In this document: positions 34,310 to 43,806 of the stretch, in pieces
Layout: each line of letters starts with the position of its first letter
Position numbering within the stretch: position 1 is the first letter of the stretch
Assembly (NCBI GenBank): GCA_937996655.1
Contig: CALKUK010000014.1
Span: 1 to 64,000, forward strand
Length of the DNA: 64,000 bases
Direction of reading: 5' to 3'
Source: an uncultured Sphingomonadaceae bacterium
GTDB taxonomy: Bacteria > Pseudomonadota > Alphaproteobacteria > Sphingomonadales > Sphingomonadaceae
Position numbers and translations under genes: made by a program
Notes under the pieces: model-generated
Database searches by the model: none
What the model saw: the letters and a program-made list of their open reading frames with translations, nothing else
What the model was told of the DNA's origin: nothing

Positions 34310-36940
34310 ATGAAGAAAACCATTCTGCTGGCGTCGGCAGCCTTTGCCGCGCTGTCGGCCCCCGCTTATGCGCAGGACGCCACCCCGCCGCAGGAAGACG
34401 CCGCTGTTGTCGAGGACGGTGAAATCATCGTCACAGCAACGCGCCGTGATCAGCAGCTGTCGGACGTTCCGCTCGCTGTGTCTGCCGTGGGTGCGGACAC
34501 GCTCGCCCGGTCGGGCGCATCGGACATCCGTCAGCTCAACCAGCTGTCGCCCTCGCTGCTCGTCTCCTCGACTTCCTCGGAAGCGGCCGGTGGCGGTGCG
34601 CGTATCCGCGGCATCGGCACGGTCGGGGATAACCCCGGCCTTGAAAGCTCGGTCGCGACGTTCGTTGACGGCGTTTACCGCAGCCGCGCGGGCGTTGGCC
34701 TGACGGAACTGGGAGCGATTGACCGGATCGAAGTGTTGCGTGGGCCTCAGGGCACCCTGTTCGGCCGCAATGCTTCGGCAGGCCTGATCCATGTGATCAC
34801 TGCCAAGCCATCGGACGAACTGGGCGGCAGCCTTGAAGCCAGCTATGGCAATTACAACGCCTATCGCATCGTCGGCGCCATCACCGGCCCGGTGTCGGAC
34901 ACGGTCTCGGCCCGTCTGGACGGCGTTTATTCCAAGCGTGATGGCTTCCTGACCGATGTTGTCTCGGGCCACTCTGTCAACAACCGTGACCGCTATCTGC
35001 TGCGTGGTCAGGTGATGTTTGAGCCGTCGAGCGACCTCTCCTTCCGTGTCATTGCCGACTATTCGGACCGCAATGAAGATTGCTGTGCGGCAACCTATTT
35101 CCCGGCGGACCTTGTAACAGCAGGCGCCGGTGGCACGATCAACCGCAGCGCAAGCCCGATTGCTGCTTTGGTGCGTGGTCTGGGCGGGATCATCAATGAC
35201 AGCCCGTTTGTCCGCGACACGTCGATCACGCCGGGCCAGTCCTATCGCGGCGACGTGCGCGACTGGGGTGTTTCCGGGGAGCTCAACTATAATCTGGGCA
35301 ATGCCAAGCTGACTTCGATCACCGCCTATCGCAACTGGCGCTGGTTGCGCGGGCAGGATGCCGATTTCAACAATCTCGACATCCTCCACCGCCAGAATGA
35401 CGGCACGGCGAACCAGAAGTTCTCCACCTTCACGCAGGAACTCCGTCTGCAGGGCAATGCCTTTGACGACAAGCTCGACTGGCTCGTCGGCGGCTTTTTC
35501 GCCAACGAAGATCTGACGCTGAATGACAACCTTGCTTATGGCGCGGACTATACGCGCTTTGCCAATGCGCTGACGCGTCTCTCCAGCCCGACCTTCCCCG
35601 GCTATGCTGCGATTGGCGCGCTGTTGAACCCGGCGGCCCCGCTGACGCTGCAGGGCGTGCAGGTGAATGACAGCTACAAGCAGAACAGCCGCAACTGGGC
35701 GCTGTTCACGCACAATACGCTGAAGCTCAGCGATAAGCTCTCGCTCACCGTTGGCGTGCGCTACACCAATGAGAAGAAGTCGCTTGACGCGTCGTTCACC
35801 GACAACAACGTCATGTGCCGTGTTCTTTCTGCCCTGCCGACGGCGCATCCGCTTTACGGCACCGGTCAGCTCGCCTGCATCATCCCGTCGATCCCGAACG
35901 GCAGCTACGCTCAGGACAATGCGACGAAGAAGGAGAACAAGTTCACCGGCACAGCTGTCCTCAGCTATAAGCCGAATGACGATGTGCTGACCTATGCCAG
36001 CTTCTCCCGTGGCTATAAGGCCGGTGGATTCAACCTGGACCGCAACAGCCTCTATCGCCTTGGCCGCACGACCAACGCGAACGGCAACCGCGCGATTGAC
36101 CCGACCGTCATCAACACACAGGCGCTGACCTTCGAACCGGAAACGGTCGACGCCTATGAAATCGGCTTCAAATATGATGGCCGCAAGTTCGATCTGAACG
36201 TGGCGGGCTTCTATCAGAAGTTCAGCAGCTTCCAGCTCAACACCTTCAACGGCGTCAACTTCGTCGTTGAAAATGTGCGCGGTTGCAGCACGCTTTCGGG
36301 TGGCGATGCGTCGGATAGCGATGGCATCACGGGCAACAGCGCGTGCACTGGCAAGGAAAAGGCCGGTATCATCTCCAAGGGTGTGGAACTTGAAGCCGCT
36401 CTGCGTCCAGTGCGCAGCCTGTCGGTCAATCTTGGCCTGACCTATGCCGACACACGCTATGCGGACAATCTGTTCGGCAACACCAACATCACCAACACGA
36501 CGGGTTCGCTCTCTCCCGCCTTCTTCCAGCTGCCGGGCGCGCGCATGTCCAACTCGGCCCAGCTGGTGACGACGGGGGCCATCACCTGGACGCCGGAAAT
36601 CGGCACCAGCGGGATGACCGGCCTTGCCTATGTTGATTTCCGCAACACCAGCGATCTCAACACCGGGTCGGACCTCGACTTTGAAAAGACGCAGGATGGC
36701 TACACCATCTTCAATGCCCGCGTCGGCGTGCATGGTGTCGACAACAAATGGGGCGTCGAATTCTGGGCGCAGAACCTGTTCAACGTCAATTATCAGCAGA
36801 TCGCTTTTGACGTGCCGCTTCAGGGCAGCGGATCGACCAACGGCGTCCGTCAGGGCCTCGCCGCTTCGTCGAGCCAGCTCTACGGTGCCTTCCTCGGCGA
36901 ACCGCGCACCTTTGGCATGACCGTCCGCCGCAAGTTCTGA
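34310..36940 (+). CDS. TonB-dependent outer membrane receptor
   Basis: 876 residues. Signal peptide MKKTILLASAAFAALSAPAYA is followed by a TonB-box-like EIIVTATRR. The plug domain (SDVPLAVSAVGADTLARSG, GIGTVGDNPGLESSVATFVDGVY, LRGPQGTLFGRNASAGLIHV) leads into a 22-strand barrel ending in the terminal phenylalanine of TVRRKF. The ligand cannot be deduced; no iron or vitamin genes adjoin it. The ATG at 34310 has GAGG 9 bases upstream; an ATG three codons earlier is too close to it. Confidence 0.92.
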   Translation: MKKTILLASAAFAALSAPAYAQDATPPQEDAAVVEDGEIIVTATRRDQQLSDVPLAVSAVGADTLARSGASDIRQLNQLSPSLLVSSTSSEAAGGGARIRGIGTVGDNPGLESSVATFVDGVYRSRAGVGLTELGAIDRIEVLRGPQGTLFGRNASAGLIHVITAKPSDELGGSLEASYGNYNAYRIVGAITGPVSDTVSARLDGVYSKRDGFLTDVVSGHSVNNRDRYLLRGQVMFEPSSDLSFRVIADYSDRNEDCCAATYFPADLVTAGAGGTINRSASPIAALVRGLGGIINDSPFVRDTSITPGQSYRGDVRDWGVSGELNYNLGNAKLTSITAYRNWRWLRGQDADFNNLDILHRQNDGTANQKFSTFTQELRLQGNAFDDKLDWLVGGFFANEDLTLNDNLAYGADYTRFANALTRLSSPTFPGYAAIGALLNPAAPLTLQGVQVNDSYKQNSRNWALFTHNTLKLSDKLSLTVGVRYTNEKKSLDASFTDNNVMCRVLSALPTAHPLYGTGQLACIIPSIPNGSYAQDNATKKENKFTGTAVLSYKPNDDVLTYASFSRGYKAGGFNLDRNSLYRLGRTTNANGNRAIDPTVINTQALTFEPETVDAYEIGFKYDGRKFDLNVAGFYQKFSSFQLNTFNGVNFVVENVRGCSTLSGGDASDSDGITGNSACTGKEKAGIISKGVELEAALRPVRSLSVNLGLTYADTRYADNLFGNTNITNTTGSLSPAFFQLPGARMSNSAQLVTTGAITWTPEIGTSGMTGLAYVDFRNTSDLNTGSDLDFEKTQDGYTIFNARVGVHGVDNKWGVEFWAQNLFNVNYQQIAFDVPLQGSGSTNGVRQGLAASSSQLYGAFLGEPRTFGMTVRRKF

Positions 36941-36960
36941 TCTGATCAGGACCTGACGGC

Positions 36961-37003
36961 AAAAAAAGGCCCGCTCCGGACATCCGGGGCGGGCCTTTTT
37001 GTT
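36961..37003. terminator. Bidirectional rho-independent terminator
   Basis: A run of A, then GGCCCGCTCCGGA, a short loop, TCCGGGGCGGGCC, then TTTTT. The A-rich left side and T-rich right side make it work for both the receptor gene (plus strand) and holA (minus strand). Confidence 0.85.
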
Positions 37004-37047
37004 GGGTGAACGCGGCGCGCGCTCATACCCGGAACGCTTTGGGGGGG

Positions 37048-38073
37048 CTACCGTCGCCGTGTGGCGGCGCGGGCGATGGTGATGAATTCCGCATCGGCGA
37101 GAAGCTCGCCTATGCTGCCCGATGATTTGAGTGCCCGTTCCGTTTTCAAAATCCGCTCGGCCAATATGGCCAGCCGGTCACTCGTCCAGCGGCCGGTCTG
37201 ATCGGTAATGGCGGGCTTTTCCTTGAAGAAAATTGCCTTGCCGCGGGATTCAACAACATCTTCCGGTGATCGTCCGGCGTCGACCTCTTTGCGCAAACCG
37301 GCAAGGAGAACGGTGCGTTTGAACAACGCGCGCAGAACGGGAATGCCTGCCAAGCCGGATTGGGCAAGCTTGGCCAGTTCAGAGGCTGCCCGGTCGGGAT
37401 GGCCGCTCATCACCCCGTCCACGAGACGGGATAATTCCCCTTCAATATTTTCTGCGCTGATCGCGGCATAATCTTCCACGCCGGCCTCAACCGGACGGTC
37501 GGGAGCGGCATCAAGAAACAGCGCCAGCTTTTCAACTTCCTGCGCCATCACCGCCCGGTCGTTGCTGCAGGCGGCGGGGAGTGCGCGGCACAGATCGCGG
37601 GAGAGCCGCAGCCCCGTCTCACGCCCCAGCGCATCGGCAATTTGCAGGAGGGCGGCTGCCTTTGGCTCATAGCTTTGATGGGCCAGCGCCAGCTTGCTGT
37701 CGAGCGCGAGTTTGACCAGTGCGGAGGTCGGCCGCAACGCGCCGGCAATGGCGACCACCGGATTGCCCGCAACAGAGGCCTCAAGCAGGCCCAGAACCGC
37801 CGGGACGATGTCGTCACTCGCGGGCTGGATGCGGATCCATCGTTTGCCGCCAAAAAGAGAGATGCTTGCGGCTTCGTCGGCCAGACGGGACGGGTCTGAT
37901 TTCAGCTCGGGGGATTCAAGGTCGATCCGCTCGGCATCGGCGCCCATGGCGCGTTCCAGCCTGCGGGCCAGCGCGATCGAACTGGCTTCATCGGGACCAT
38001 AAAGCAGGAAGAAGCGGAAACGCGCATCGGCAGCATCCAGCGCGCGCGGCGTTTCTGTATCGGTGCCCTTCAC
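37048..38073 (-). CDS. holA: DNA polymerase III delta subunit (clamp loader)
   Basis: 341 residues. The N-terminal FRFFLLYGPDEASSIALAR is a clamp-loader AAA-like fold without a functional P-loop, as is normal for delta. LFGGKRWIRIQPA and the helical C-terminal domain (RALFKRTVLLAGLRKEVDAG, LAERILKTERALKSSG) match the family. It starts with GTG overlapping the lptE stop (GTGA) and is the last gene of leuS-lptE-holA. Confidence 0.9.
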   Translation of the reverse strand: MKGTDTETPRALDAADARFRFFLLYGPDEASSIALARRLERAMGADAERIDLESPELKSDPSRLADEAASISLFGGKRWIRIQPASDDIVPAVLGLLEASVAGNPVVAIAGALRPTSALVKLALDSKLALAHQSYEPKAAALLQIADALGRETGLRLSRDLCRALPAACSNDRAVMAQEVEKLALFLDAAPDRPVEAGVEDYAAISAENIEGELSRLVDGVMSGHPDRAASELAKLAQSGLAGIPVLRALFKRTVLLAGLRKEVDAGRSPEDVVESRGKAIFFKEKPAITDQTGRWTSDRLAILAERILKTERALKSSGSIGELLADAEFITIARAATRRR

Positions 38074-38567
38074 TTGGCGTCGGGCGATGCCGTCGCCTGT
38101 TGCGCCAGCCGGGCCACGATCTGATCGGCCACGATTTCGCTCAACCGTTCCAGCGCAGAATTTTCCGCAGCGACGGTCGCATATTCAGACGACACAACGT
38201 CGATCCCCGCATCGGAGCCTGCGGACGCGTCGATCAGCACGGTGTTGCTGGCCAGATCCACCAGCTTGTACCGCGCCCGAAGGGCACGGCGTTCGCGCGT
38301 CACCACATCATCACGGCGGACCCCGAAACCTGTAATCTGGTCATCCAGTTCAACGTCCAGCCGATAACGCTTCTGTCCTTCGGCCACCGCGCCAAAGCGC
38401 CGCAGCAGGGAATCGCGCATCAGCCAACCGGCCTTGCCCGGAATGGCGGGCACTTCGACGGCACCAAGCAGCTGGCCTGCGGCCCCTTGTGCGCCGCCGC
38501 TGTACAGCGGCTTCAGGCCACAGGCGGATAGGAGCAGTGCAAAAAGAAGGACGGCAAAACGGCTCAT
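38070..38567 (-). CDS. lptE: LPS-assembly lipoprotein LptE
   Basis: 165 residues. Lipoprotein signal MSRFAVLLFALLLSAC with the acylated cysteine at residue 16, then GLKPLY, the normal start of alphaproteobacterial LptE. It plugs the LptD barrel that places lipopolysaccharide (or sphingomonad glycosphingolipid equivalents) in the outer membrane. It overlaps leuS upstream (ATGA) and holA downstream (GTGA). Confidence 0.88.
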   Translation of the reverse strand: MSRFAVLLFALLLSACGLKPLYSGGAQGAAGQLLGAVEVPAIPGKAGWLMRDSLLRRFGAVAEGQKRYRLDVELDDQITGFGVRRDDVVTRERRALRARYKLVDLASNTVLIDASAGSDAGIDVVSSEYATVAAENSALERLSEIVADQIVARLAQQATASPDAK

Positions 38568-41074
38568 GCGACGATGTTAACGAGGCGACCGGGCACGACA
38601 ATGACTTTCTTCGGCGTCGCCCCATCCAGCGTGCGGATGATCTTGTCCGACGCGAGCGCCAGCGCCTGCAGCGCGTCCTTGTCCATGTCCTTGGCGACCG
38701 TCAGCGTATCACGCAGCTTGCCGTTGACCTGCACCGCCACGGTCACTTCATCATCGATGAGCAATGCTGGATCATGGTCCGGCCAAGGCTGGGTAGACAC
38801 CAAACCTGCGCCGCCCATCTTCGCCCAGCCTTCTTCGGCCAGATGCGGCAGCATGGGCGCAATCAGGCGGGCCAATGTGCGGATGGCCGTCGTACGGGAG
38901 GCCGAGGGAGCTGCCTTTTCAATCGCGTTCACCAGTTCGTGCACCTTGGCGACGGCCTTGTTGAAGGTCAGCGCTTCAATGTCGACCGCAATGCCTGCGA
39001 TGGCTTTGTGGAGGAGCTTGTCGATGGCCTTGTCGTCACCGGTCGCGTCTTCAATCGTGTCGAACAGCCGCCAGATGCGGTTGACGAAACGCCAGGTGCC
39101 TTCGATTCCGCTTTCCGACCATTCCAGATCGCGCTCGGGCGGGCTGTCGGACAGCATGAACCAGCGCACGGCGTCTGCACCATATTGATCGAACATCGGA
39201 TCGGGATCGACGACGTTCTTTTTGGACTTGGACATCTTCTCGATGCGGCCGCGCGTTACGGGCGCGCCATCAAGCGTGGTGACCACCTCCCCTGCGATGC
39301 GCACGTCTTCGGGGGAGAGCCAAGCGCCTTCGGCTGACTTGTAGGTTTCATGCGTCACCATGCCCTGCGTGAAGAGCGCGGCGAACGGTTCAGTGATGCC
39401 GATCTTGCCGATGCGTTCCAGCGCGCGCGTCCAAAAGCGGGCGTAGAGCAGGTGCAGGATCGCATGTTCAATGCCGCCAATATATTGACCAACCGGCAGC
39501 CATGCTTCGGCCTCTTCACGGTCAAACGGCTTGTCATCGGGCTGGCTTGCAAAGCGGATGAAATACCAGCTGGAATCGGCAAATGTGTCGAGTGTGTCGG
39601 TCTCGCGCCGCGCCGGTTCCTTGCAATTGGGGCACAGAACGTTCTTCCAGGTCGGATGCCGGTCCAGCGGATTGCCCGGCACGTCGAACGTCACATCTTC
39701 TGGCAGCTTCACCGGCAATTGGCTGCGCGGCACCGGCAGGACGCCGCAGAAATCGCAATGGATGATGGGGATCGGTGTGCCCCAATAACGCTGGCGGGAG
39801 ACGCCCCAATCGCGCAGGCGATATTGCGTCTGGCCTTCGCCCCAGCCTTCATGCTGCGCCTTGGCGATGACGGCGGCCTTGCCTTCGTCCACGGTCATGC
39901 CGTTCAGCCAATGCGAATTCACGATGCGCCCAGGGCCTGTATAGGCAACGTCGCCTTCGAACGTGCTGTCCTCAGTGTCGCCGTCGGCCACGACGCGGTG
40001 GACGGGCAGATCATATTTGCGGGCGAAATCCAGATCGCGCTGGTCATGCGCGGGGCAGCCGAAGACGGCGCCGGTGCCATAATCCATCAGCACGAAGTTC
40101 GCGACATAGACGGGCAAATGCCAGGCGGGGTCCAACGGATGCTCCACCGAGAGGCCGGTGTTGAAGCCCTTTTTCTCCGCTGTCTCGATTTCGGCAGCGG
40201 TCGTGCCGCCCTTTTTGCAGTCGGCGATGAAATCCTGCAGGCGCGGCGCATTTTCGGCGAGCGCCTGGGCCAATGGATGGTCTGCTGCGATCGCGACGAA
40301 GCTCGCGCCGAACAGCGTGTCAGGCCGCGTGGTGAACACGTCGATGCCGTCGTCCCCGCCGACCAGATTGAAGGTCAGGTTCAGGCCCTGGCTCTTTCCA
40401 ATCCAGTTTTCCTGCATGACACGGACCTTTTCAGGCCATTGGTCGAGCGTTTCGAGGCCTTCGAGCAATTCATCGGCAAAATCGGTGATCTTCAGGAACC
40501 ACTGGTTGAGCTTCTTCTTTTCAACCAGCGCGCCAGACCGCCAACCGCGCCCGTCGATCACCTGTTCATTGGCGAGCACGGTCATATCGACCGGGTCCCA
40601 ATTGACGGTCGATTCCTTGCGGTAGACGAGGCCGGCCTTGTACATATCGAGGAACAGCGCCTGTTCCTGCCCGTAATAATCGGGCTCGCAGGTCGACAGT
40701 TCCCGGCTCCAGTCAATTGCAAGGCCAAGGCGCTTGAGCTGCTTTTTCATCGCCTCGATGTTGGAGCGCGTCCAATCCCCGGGGTGGACCTTCTTTTCCA
40801 TCGCCGCGTTTTCAGCAGGCATGCCAAAGCTGTCCCAGCCCATGGGGTGAAGCACGGCATGGCCGGTCATCCCCTTATAGCGCGCCAGTACATCGCCCAT
40901 CGTATAGTTGCGCACATGGCCCATATGGATGCGCCCTGATGGATAGGGGAACATCTCCAGCACATAGGCCTTGGGGCGCGGGTCGCTGGCGGGAGGGGCG
41001 GTGAAGACGCCCGTCTCCTCCCAAATCTTCTGCCAATGGCCATCGGCCTTAAAGGGGTTGAAGCGCGTGCTCAT
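38564..41074 (-). CDS. leuS: Leucyl-tRNA synthetase
   Basis: 836 residues. The HIGH motif reads HMGH within PYPSGRIHMGHVRNYTMGD, and the KMSKS loop is KMSKSKKN. The editing domain region (FTTRPDTLFGASFVAIAADHPL) and a CxxC zinc-like pair (HCDFCGV, CPNCKEP) are present. The ATG at 41074 begins MSTRFNPFKADGHWQ, the family start; the nine residues before it are not conserved. It heads a leuS-lptE-holA overlap operon. Confidence 0.95.
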   Translation of the reverse strand: MSTRFNPFKADGHWQKIWEETGVFTAPPASDPRPKAYVLEMFPYPSGRIHMGHVRNYTMGDVLARYKGMTGHAVLHPMGWDSFGMPAENAAMEKKVHPGDWTRSNIEAMKKQLKRLGLAIDWSRELSTCEPDYYGQEQALFLDMYKAGLVYRKESTVNWDPVDMTVLANEQVIDGRGWRSGALVEKKKLNQWFLKITDFADELLEGLETLDQWPEKVRVMQENWIGKSQGLNLTFNLVGGDDGIDVFTTRPDTLFGASFVAIAADHPLAQALAENAPRLQDFIADCKKGGTTAAEIETAEKKGFNTGLSVEHPLDPAWHLPVYVANFVLMDYGTGAVFGCPAHDQRDLDFARKYDLPVHRVVADGDTEDSTFEGDVAYTGPGRIVNSHWLNGMTVDEGKAAVIAKAQHEGWGEGQTQYRLRDWGVSRQRYWGTPIPIIHCDFCGVLPVPRSQLPVKLPEDVTFDVPGNPLDRHPTWKNVLCPNCKEPARRETDTLDTFADSSWYFIRFASQPDDKPFDREEAEAWLPVGQYIGGIEHAILHLLYARFWTRALERIGKIGITEPFAALFTQGMVTHETYKSAEGAWLSPEDVRIAGEVVTTLDGAPVTRGRIEKMSKSKKNVVDPDPMFDQYGADAVRWFMLSDSPPERDLEWSESGIEGTWRFVNRIWRLFDTIEDATGDDKAIDKLLHKAIAGIAVDIEALTFNKAVAKVHELVNAIEKAAPSASRTTAIRTLARLIAPMLPHLAEEGWAKMGGAGLVSTQPWPDHDPALLIDDEVTVAVQVNGKLRDTLTVAKDMDKDALQALALASDKIIRTLDGATPKKVIVVPGRLVNIVA

Positions 41075-41183
41075 AAGATCAACAGCCTGAATTTGGGGCA
41101 AGAGAAGTGTCCCGCTCCATAGCGGTCACATCCCGCGTGTAAATGCACAACGCAGGGGCATGGGGCCAACAGAGAGCCGAAAT

Positions 41184-41663
41184 TTAGCCTGCGATGGCAG
41201 CGCGGCGGAGGTCGCGGGCCTTGGTGAGGATGATTTCCTCAAGCTTCTGGATGGTCGCGGCCTGCACCGGCGCATCGACCCAGCTACCATTCTGGTTGAT
41301 CTGGCGGCTGCCCGCGACGCGCACGGCATCGGCACGAAGATCCTGATCCAGAATGGAAACCGTCAGCTTCATCCGCTCCCCCGGATTATTGGGGTTGGAA
41401 TACCAGTCGGTCACAATGACGCCGCCGTTCGAATCGGCTTGCAGCAGCGGCATGAACGACAGCGTGTCGAGCGAGGCGCGCCACAGATAGGCGTTGACGC
41501 CGATGTTGGTGACCTTCGACGCTGCGAGATCTGACTTCAGGCGCGCGCTTTCCTTGTTTTTGCCGCCGCCGAGCCCCTTTGACAGGTCTTCCTTCACCCA
41601 AGAACAGGCAGGCAGCGCCACGAGGAGCGACAGGGCAGTGACAGCGGAAAAAGTGCGGCGCAT
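41184..41663 (-). CDS. DUF3576 family lipoprotein
   Basis: 159 residues. Signal peptide with lipobox ALPAC (Cys20), then DUF3576 sequence: IGVNAYLWRASLDTLSFMPL and GVIVTDWYSNPNNPGERMKL. SD GAGG lies 6 bases before the ATG at 41663. It precedes leuS in the same direction by 109 bases, a conserved alphaproteobacterial order. The function is unknown. Location next to lptE suggests an envelope role. Confidence 0.88.
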   Translation of the reverse strand: MRRTFSAVTALSLLVALPACSWVKEDLSKGLGGGKNKESARLKSDLAASKVTNIGVNAYLWRASLDTLSFMPLLQADSNGGVIVTDWYSNPNNPGERMKLTVSILDQDLRADAVRVAGSRQINQNGSWVDAPVQAATIQKLEEIILTKARDLRRAAIAG

Positions 41664-41835
41664 GAAAATCCTCGTAAAAACGCGGGGCAACTGGGGCGGC
41701 GTTATAGGCGGATTGCCCGGCTCCGCAAGGTGGAGACGCGACAGGTTGTTGAAGTCTTGCAACACGCACGCAATAATTGTCAGGCACCGGAGGAAAGTCC
41801 CCTGATTCTGGTAGGGGGATGAATATCTTTGTGCC

Positions 41836-42561
41836 ATGGAAAGAATCATGATGAGTCGGGGGAGCAGATTTGGTTTGTTAGGCGCGGCATCAGCCGTACT
41901 TTGCCTTGCCCTGTCTCCAGCAATCGCCTCGGGCCTCCAGTCCGGTAGCCCCAAGCAGATCACCCTGTCGCGCATCGGTTTTGGCAGCTTCACGCCCGCA
42001 GCCGCAGACCCGAAGCTGGCCGCTGCCTTCGCGCGTGGCACGGCGATCACCAGTGGCTTCCGCTTTACGCCCGCCAGTTCGGGATCAAAGGCCAACCGCA
42101 AGGTCACCGTTGCGGTCCGTGCCCGGTCGACAGCGGCGTCGCCTTCGGCGGACCGTCCGTCCAATTCGACGGCGCTCATCAACGTTGCCCCAGTTGCCTA
42201 TAATCTGGGCGTATCGGTGGGGTGGAAGCGCTTCGCCATTTCGGGCGATGTCGCCACGGCTGATCTGGGCCTTGCCCAAGGTCGGCGTCAGGCAGCAGAT
42301 GTTGGCCTGAGCTACACCGTCAAGAAATGGACCACCCGTGTTCAGCTGGCCACCGAACGTCCGGTTGGCGCGGAGCCGCGGATCGTCGATTCGGGGGAAA
42401 GCGTCGCGGTGGACTTTGGCGGTTCGTATAGCCTGAACCGCAATATCGATGTGACCGCGGGCGTCCGCTACAAGTCGGAACGCAATAACCGTCTGGAAGC
42501 ATTGCAGGACAACCGCCGCGACAGCCAGGCTGTCTATCTCGGCACGGCGTTCCGGTTCTAA
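41836..42561 (+). CDS. Small outer-membrane beta-barrel-like protein, unrecognised
   Basis: About 241 residues. It has a signal peptide (FGLLGAASAVLCLALSPAIA), alternating hydrophobic strands toward the C-terminus (VGWKRFAISGDVATADLGL, DVGLSYTVKKWTTRVQLA, IDVTAGVRYKSE) and a terminal phenylalanine in GTAFRF, the pattern of small outer-membrane barrels. I do not recognise the family. Starts at 41836, 41848 or 41851 are possible. A GGAAAG inside the first codons best serves the ATG at 41851. Confidence 0.7.
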   Translation: MERIMMSRGSRFGLLGAASAVLCLALSPAIASGLQSGSPKQITLSRIGFGSFTPAAADPKLAAAFARGTAITSGFRFTPASSGSKANRKVTVAVRARSTAASPSADRPSNSTALINVAPVAYNLGVSVGWKRFAISGDVATADLGLAQGRRQAADVGLSYTVKKWTTRVQLATERPVGAEPRIVDSGESVAVDFGGSYSLNRNIDVTAGVRYKSERNNRLEALQDNRRDSQAVYLGTAFRF

Positions 42562-42573
42562 TTCAGGCCGTTT

Positions 42574-43122
42574 CTAACCGCGCTTGACGGTTAGCCCGTC
42601 AATCGCTGCCCATCCATAAATTCCGGTTCGTCTGAGCGCCTTGAACCGCGCGCGCGTCATGCCGCCGAGCGCGATGACAGGCGCCTTTGCTTGACGGACG
42701 AAATTGGCAAGACGCCGGCCCCCGATGCCATTCTTGCCCGGATGGCTGTTGGTGGCGAAAACGGGCGAGACCAACAAAAGCTCAGCGCCTGCCCGTTCCG
42801 CCGCTCGCATTTCCCGCAGCGAATGGACAGGGCTAGTGATGGCGCCTTTGTGGCGGCCATGGCTTCCATCCGCCCCCCAGCATCGCGCAAGGCGGGGCGG
42901 CCCGGCCAGCAACAGTATATGCCCGTTTTTCCGGGCAAGCGGGCGAAGACCCTCAAACAGCGCGCGCCGCGCAGCAGGTGGGGTCCCATAATGGCGGAAA
43001 ATGATGCCGGACCCCTTGGGCAGCGCGCGCGCCGTATCGATCAGACCGTCGCCCAGGCGCTCATCAGTCATCAGCCAGAGATGTGGCAGCAGGCGGGTTG
43101 GGGGAAGGTGGCGCTTTGGCAT
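42574..43122 (-). CDS. Thiamine phosphate synthase-like (ThiE/TenI) protein
   Basis: 182 residues, shorter than ThiE. The C-terminal half keeps the TIM-barrel phosphate-binding features: SPVHSLREMRAAERAGAELLLVSPVFATNSHPGK and APVIALGGM. The NDR motif that binds pyrophosphate-Mg in ThiE is not visible; the segment LLAGPPRLARCWGADGSHGR is in its place. It may be a TenI-like paralogue and not a true synthase. It is divergent from yggS with only 21 bases between starts; both relate to cofactor handling. Confidence 0.75.
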   Translation of the reverse strand: MPKRHLPPTRLLPHLWLMTDERLGDGLIDTARALPKGSGIIFRHYGTPPAARRALFEGLRPLARKNGHILLLAGPPRLARCWGADGSHGRHKGAITSPVHSLREMRAAERAGAELLLVSPVFATNSHPGKNGIGGRRLANFVRQAKAPVIALGGMTRARFKALRRTGIYGWAAIDGLTVKRG

Positions 43123-43143
43123 CGACGCCCCTATAGCGCGGCC

Positions 43144-43806
43144 ATGACGAACGACGCAAAGCACCGCTTGAACGATGTCCGCGCAGAGATGGCGAAGGCC
43201 GCCAAAACGGCGTCCCGCGATCCGGCAGACACCGACCTGATTGCGATTTCCAAGACGCAGGAGGCAGAGGCCATCCGCCCGCTCATCGCCGCAGGCCAAC
43301 GCCAGTTCGGGGAAAACCGCGTTCAGGAAGCGCAGGGCAAATGGCCCGCCCTGATCGCCGAGACGCCCGATATTGTGCTGCATCTCGTCGGCCAGTTGCA
43401 ATCAAACAAGGCCGAGGATGCCGTCCGCCTGTTTGATGTCATTCATTCGGTTGACCGTGTCTCGCTCATCGACGCGCTTGGCAAGGCACAAGCGAAGACC
43501 GGGCGGGCGCTGCGCTATTTCGTGCAGGTCAACATCGGTGCGGAAGAACAGAAAGGCGGCTGTGCCGCGACAGAGGTGCCCGCATTGCTCGCGGCAGGGC
43601 GCGCGGCTGGGCTCGACGTTGTCGGGCTGATGGCGGTGCCGCCTGCCGAGACCGAGGCGGCGCCTTACTTTGCCCTCCTTGCCAAAATTGCGCGCGACAA
43701 TGGCCTGACGCAGCTGTCTATGGGCATGTCGGGGGACTTTGAAGCAGCGATCATGCTCGGCGCCACCCAGGTGCGCATTGGCACCGCTTTGTTCGGGGCA
43801 CGCTAA
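43144..43806 (+). CDS. YggS family pyridoxal-phosphate homeostasis protein
   Basis: 220 residues, alanine-racemase-like TIM barrel. The PLP lysine is in LIAISKTQEAEAIR, followed by FGENRVQEAQGKW, LHLVGQLQSNKAEDAV, VNIGAEEQKGG and LSMGMSGDFEAAIMLGATQVRIG, all diagnostic. It binds PLP without known catalysis and buffers free PLP. The stop overlaps the start of the HAD gene (TAATG). Confidence 0.9.
   Translation: MTNDAKHRLNDVRAEMAKAAKTASRDPADTDLIAISKTQEAEAIRPLIAAGQRQFGENRVQEAQGKWPALIAETPDIVLHLVGQLQSNKAEDAVRLFDVIHSVDRVSLIDALGKAQAKTGRALRYFVQVNIGAEEQKGGCAATEVPALLAAGRAAGLDVVGLMAVPPAETEAAPYFALLAKIARDNGLTQLSMGMSGDFEAAIMLGATQVRIGTALFGAR

Noticed and set aside
34049..36733. Nearly 900-codon open frame on the minus strand opposite infC and the TonB receptor gene
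   Set aside because: It crosses two well-supported plus-strand genes and a terminator and has no recognisable motif.
37048..38073. Absence of a P-loop in the holA product
   Set aside because: Delta subunits normally lack a functional ATP site.
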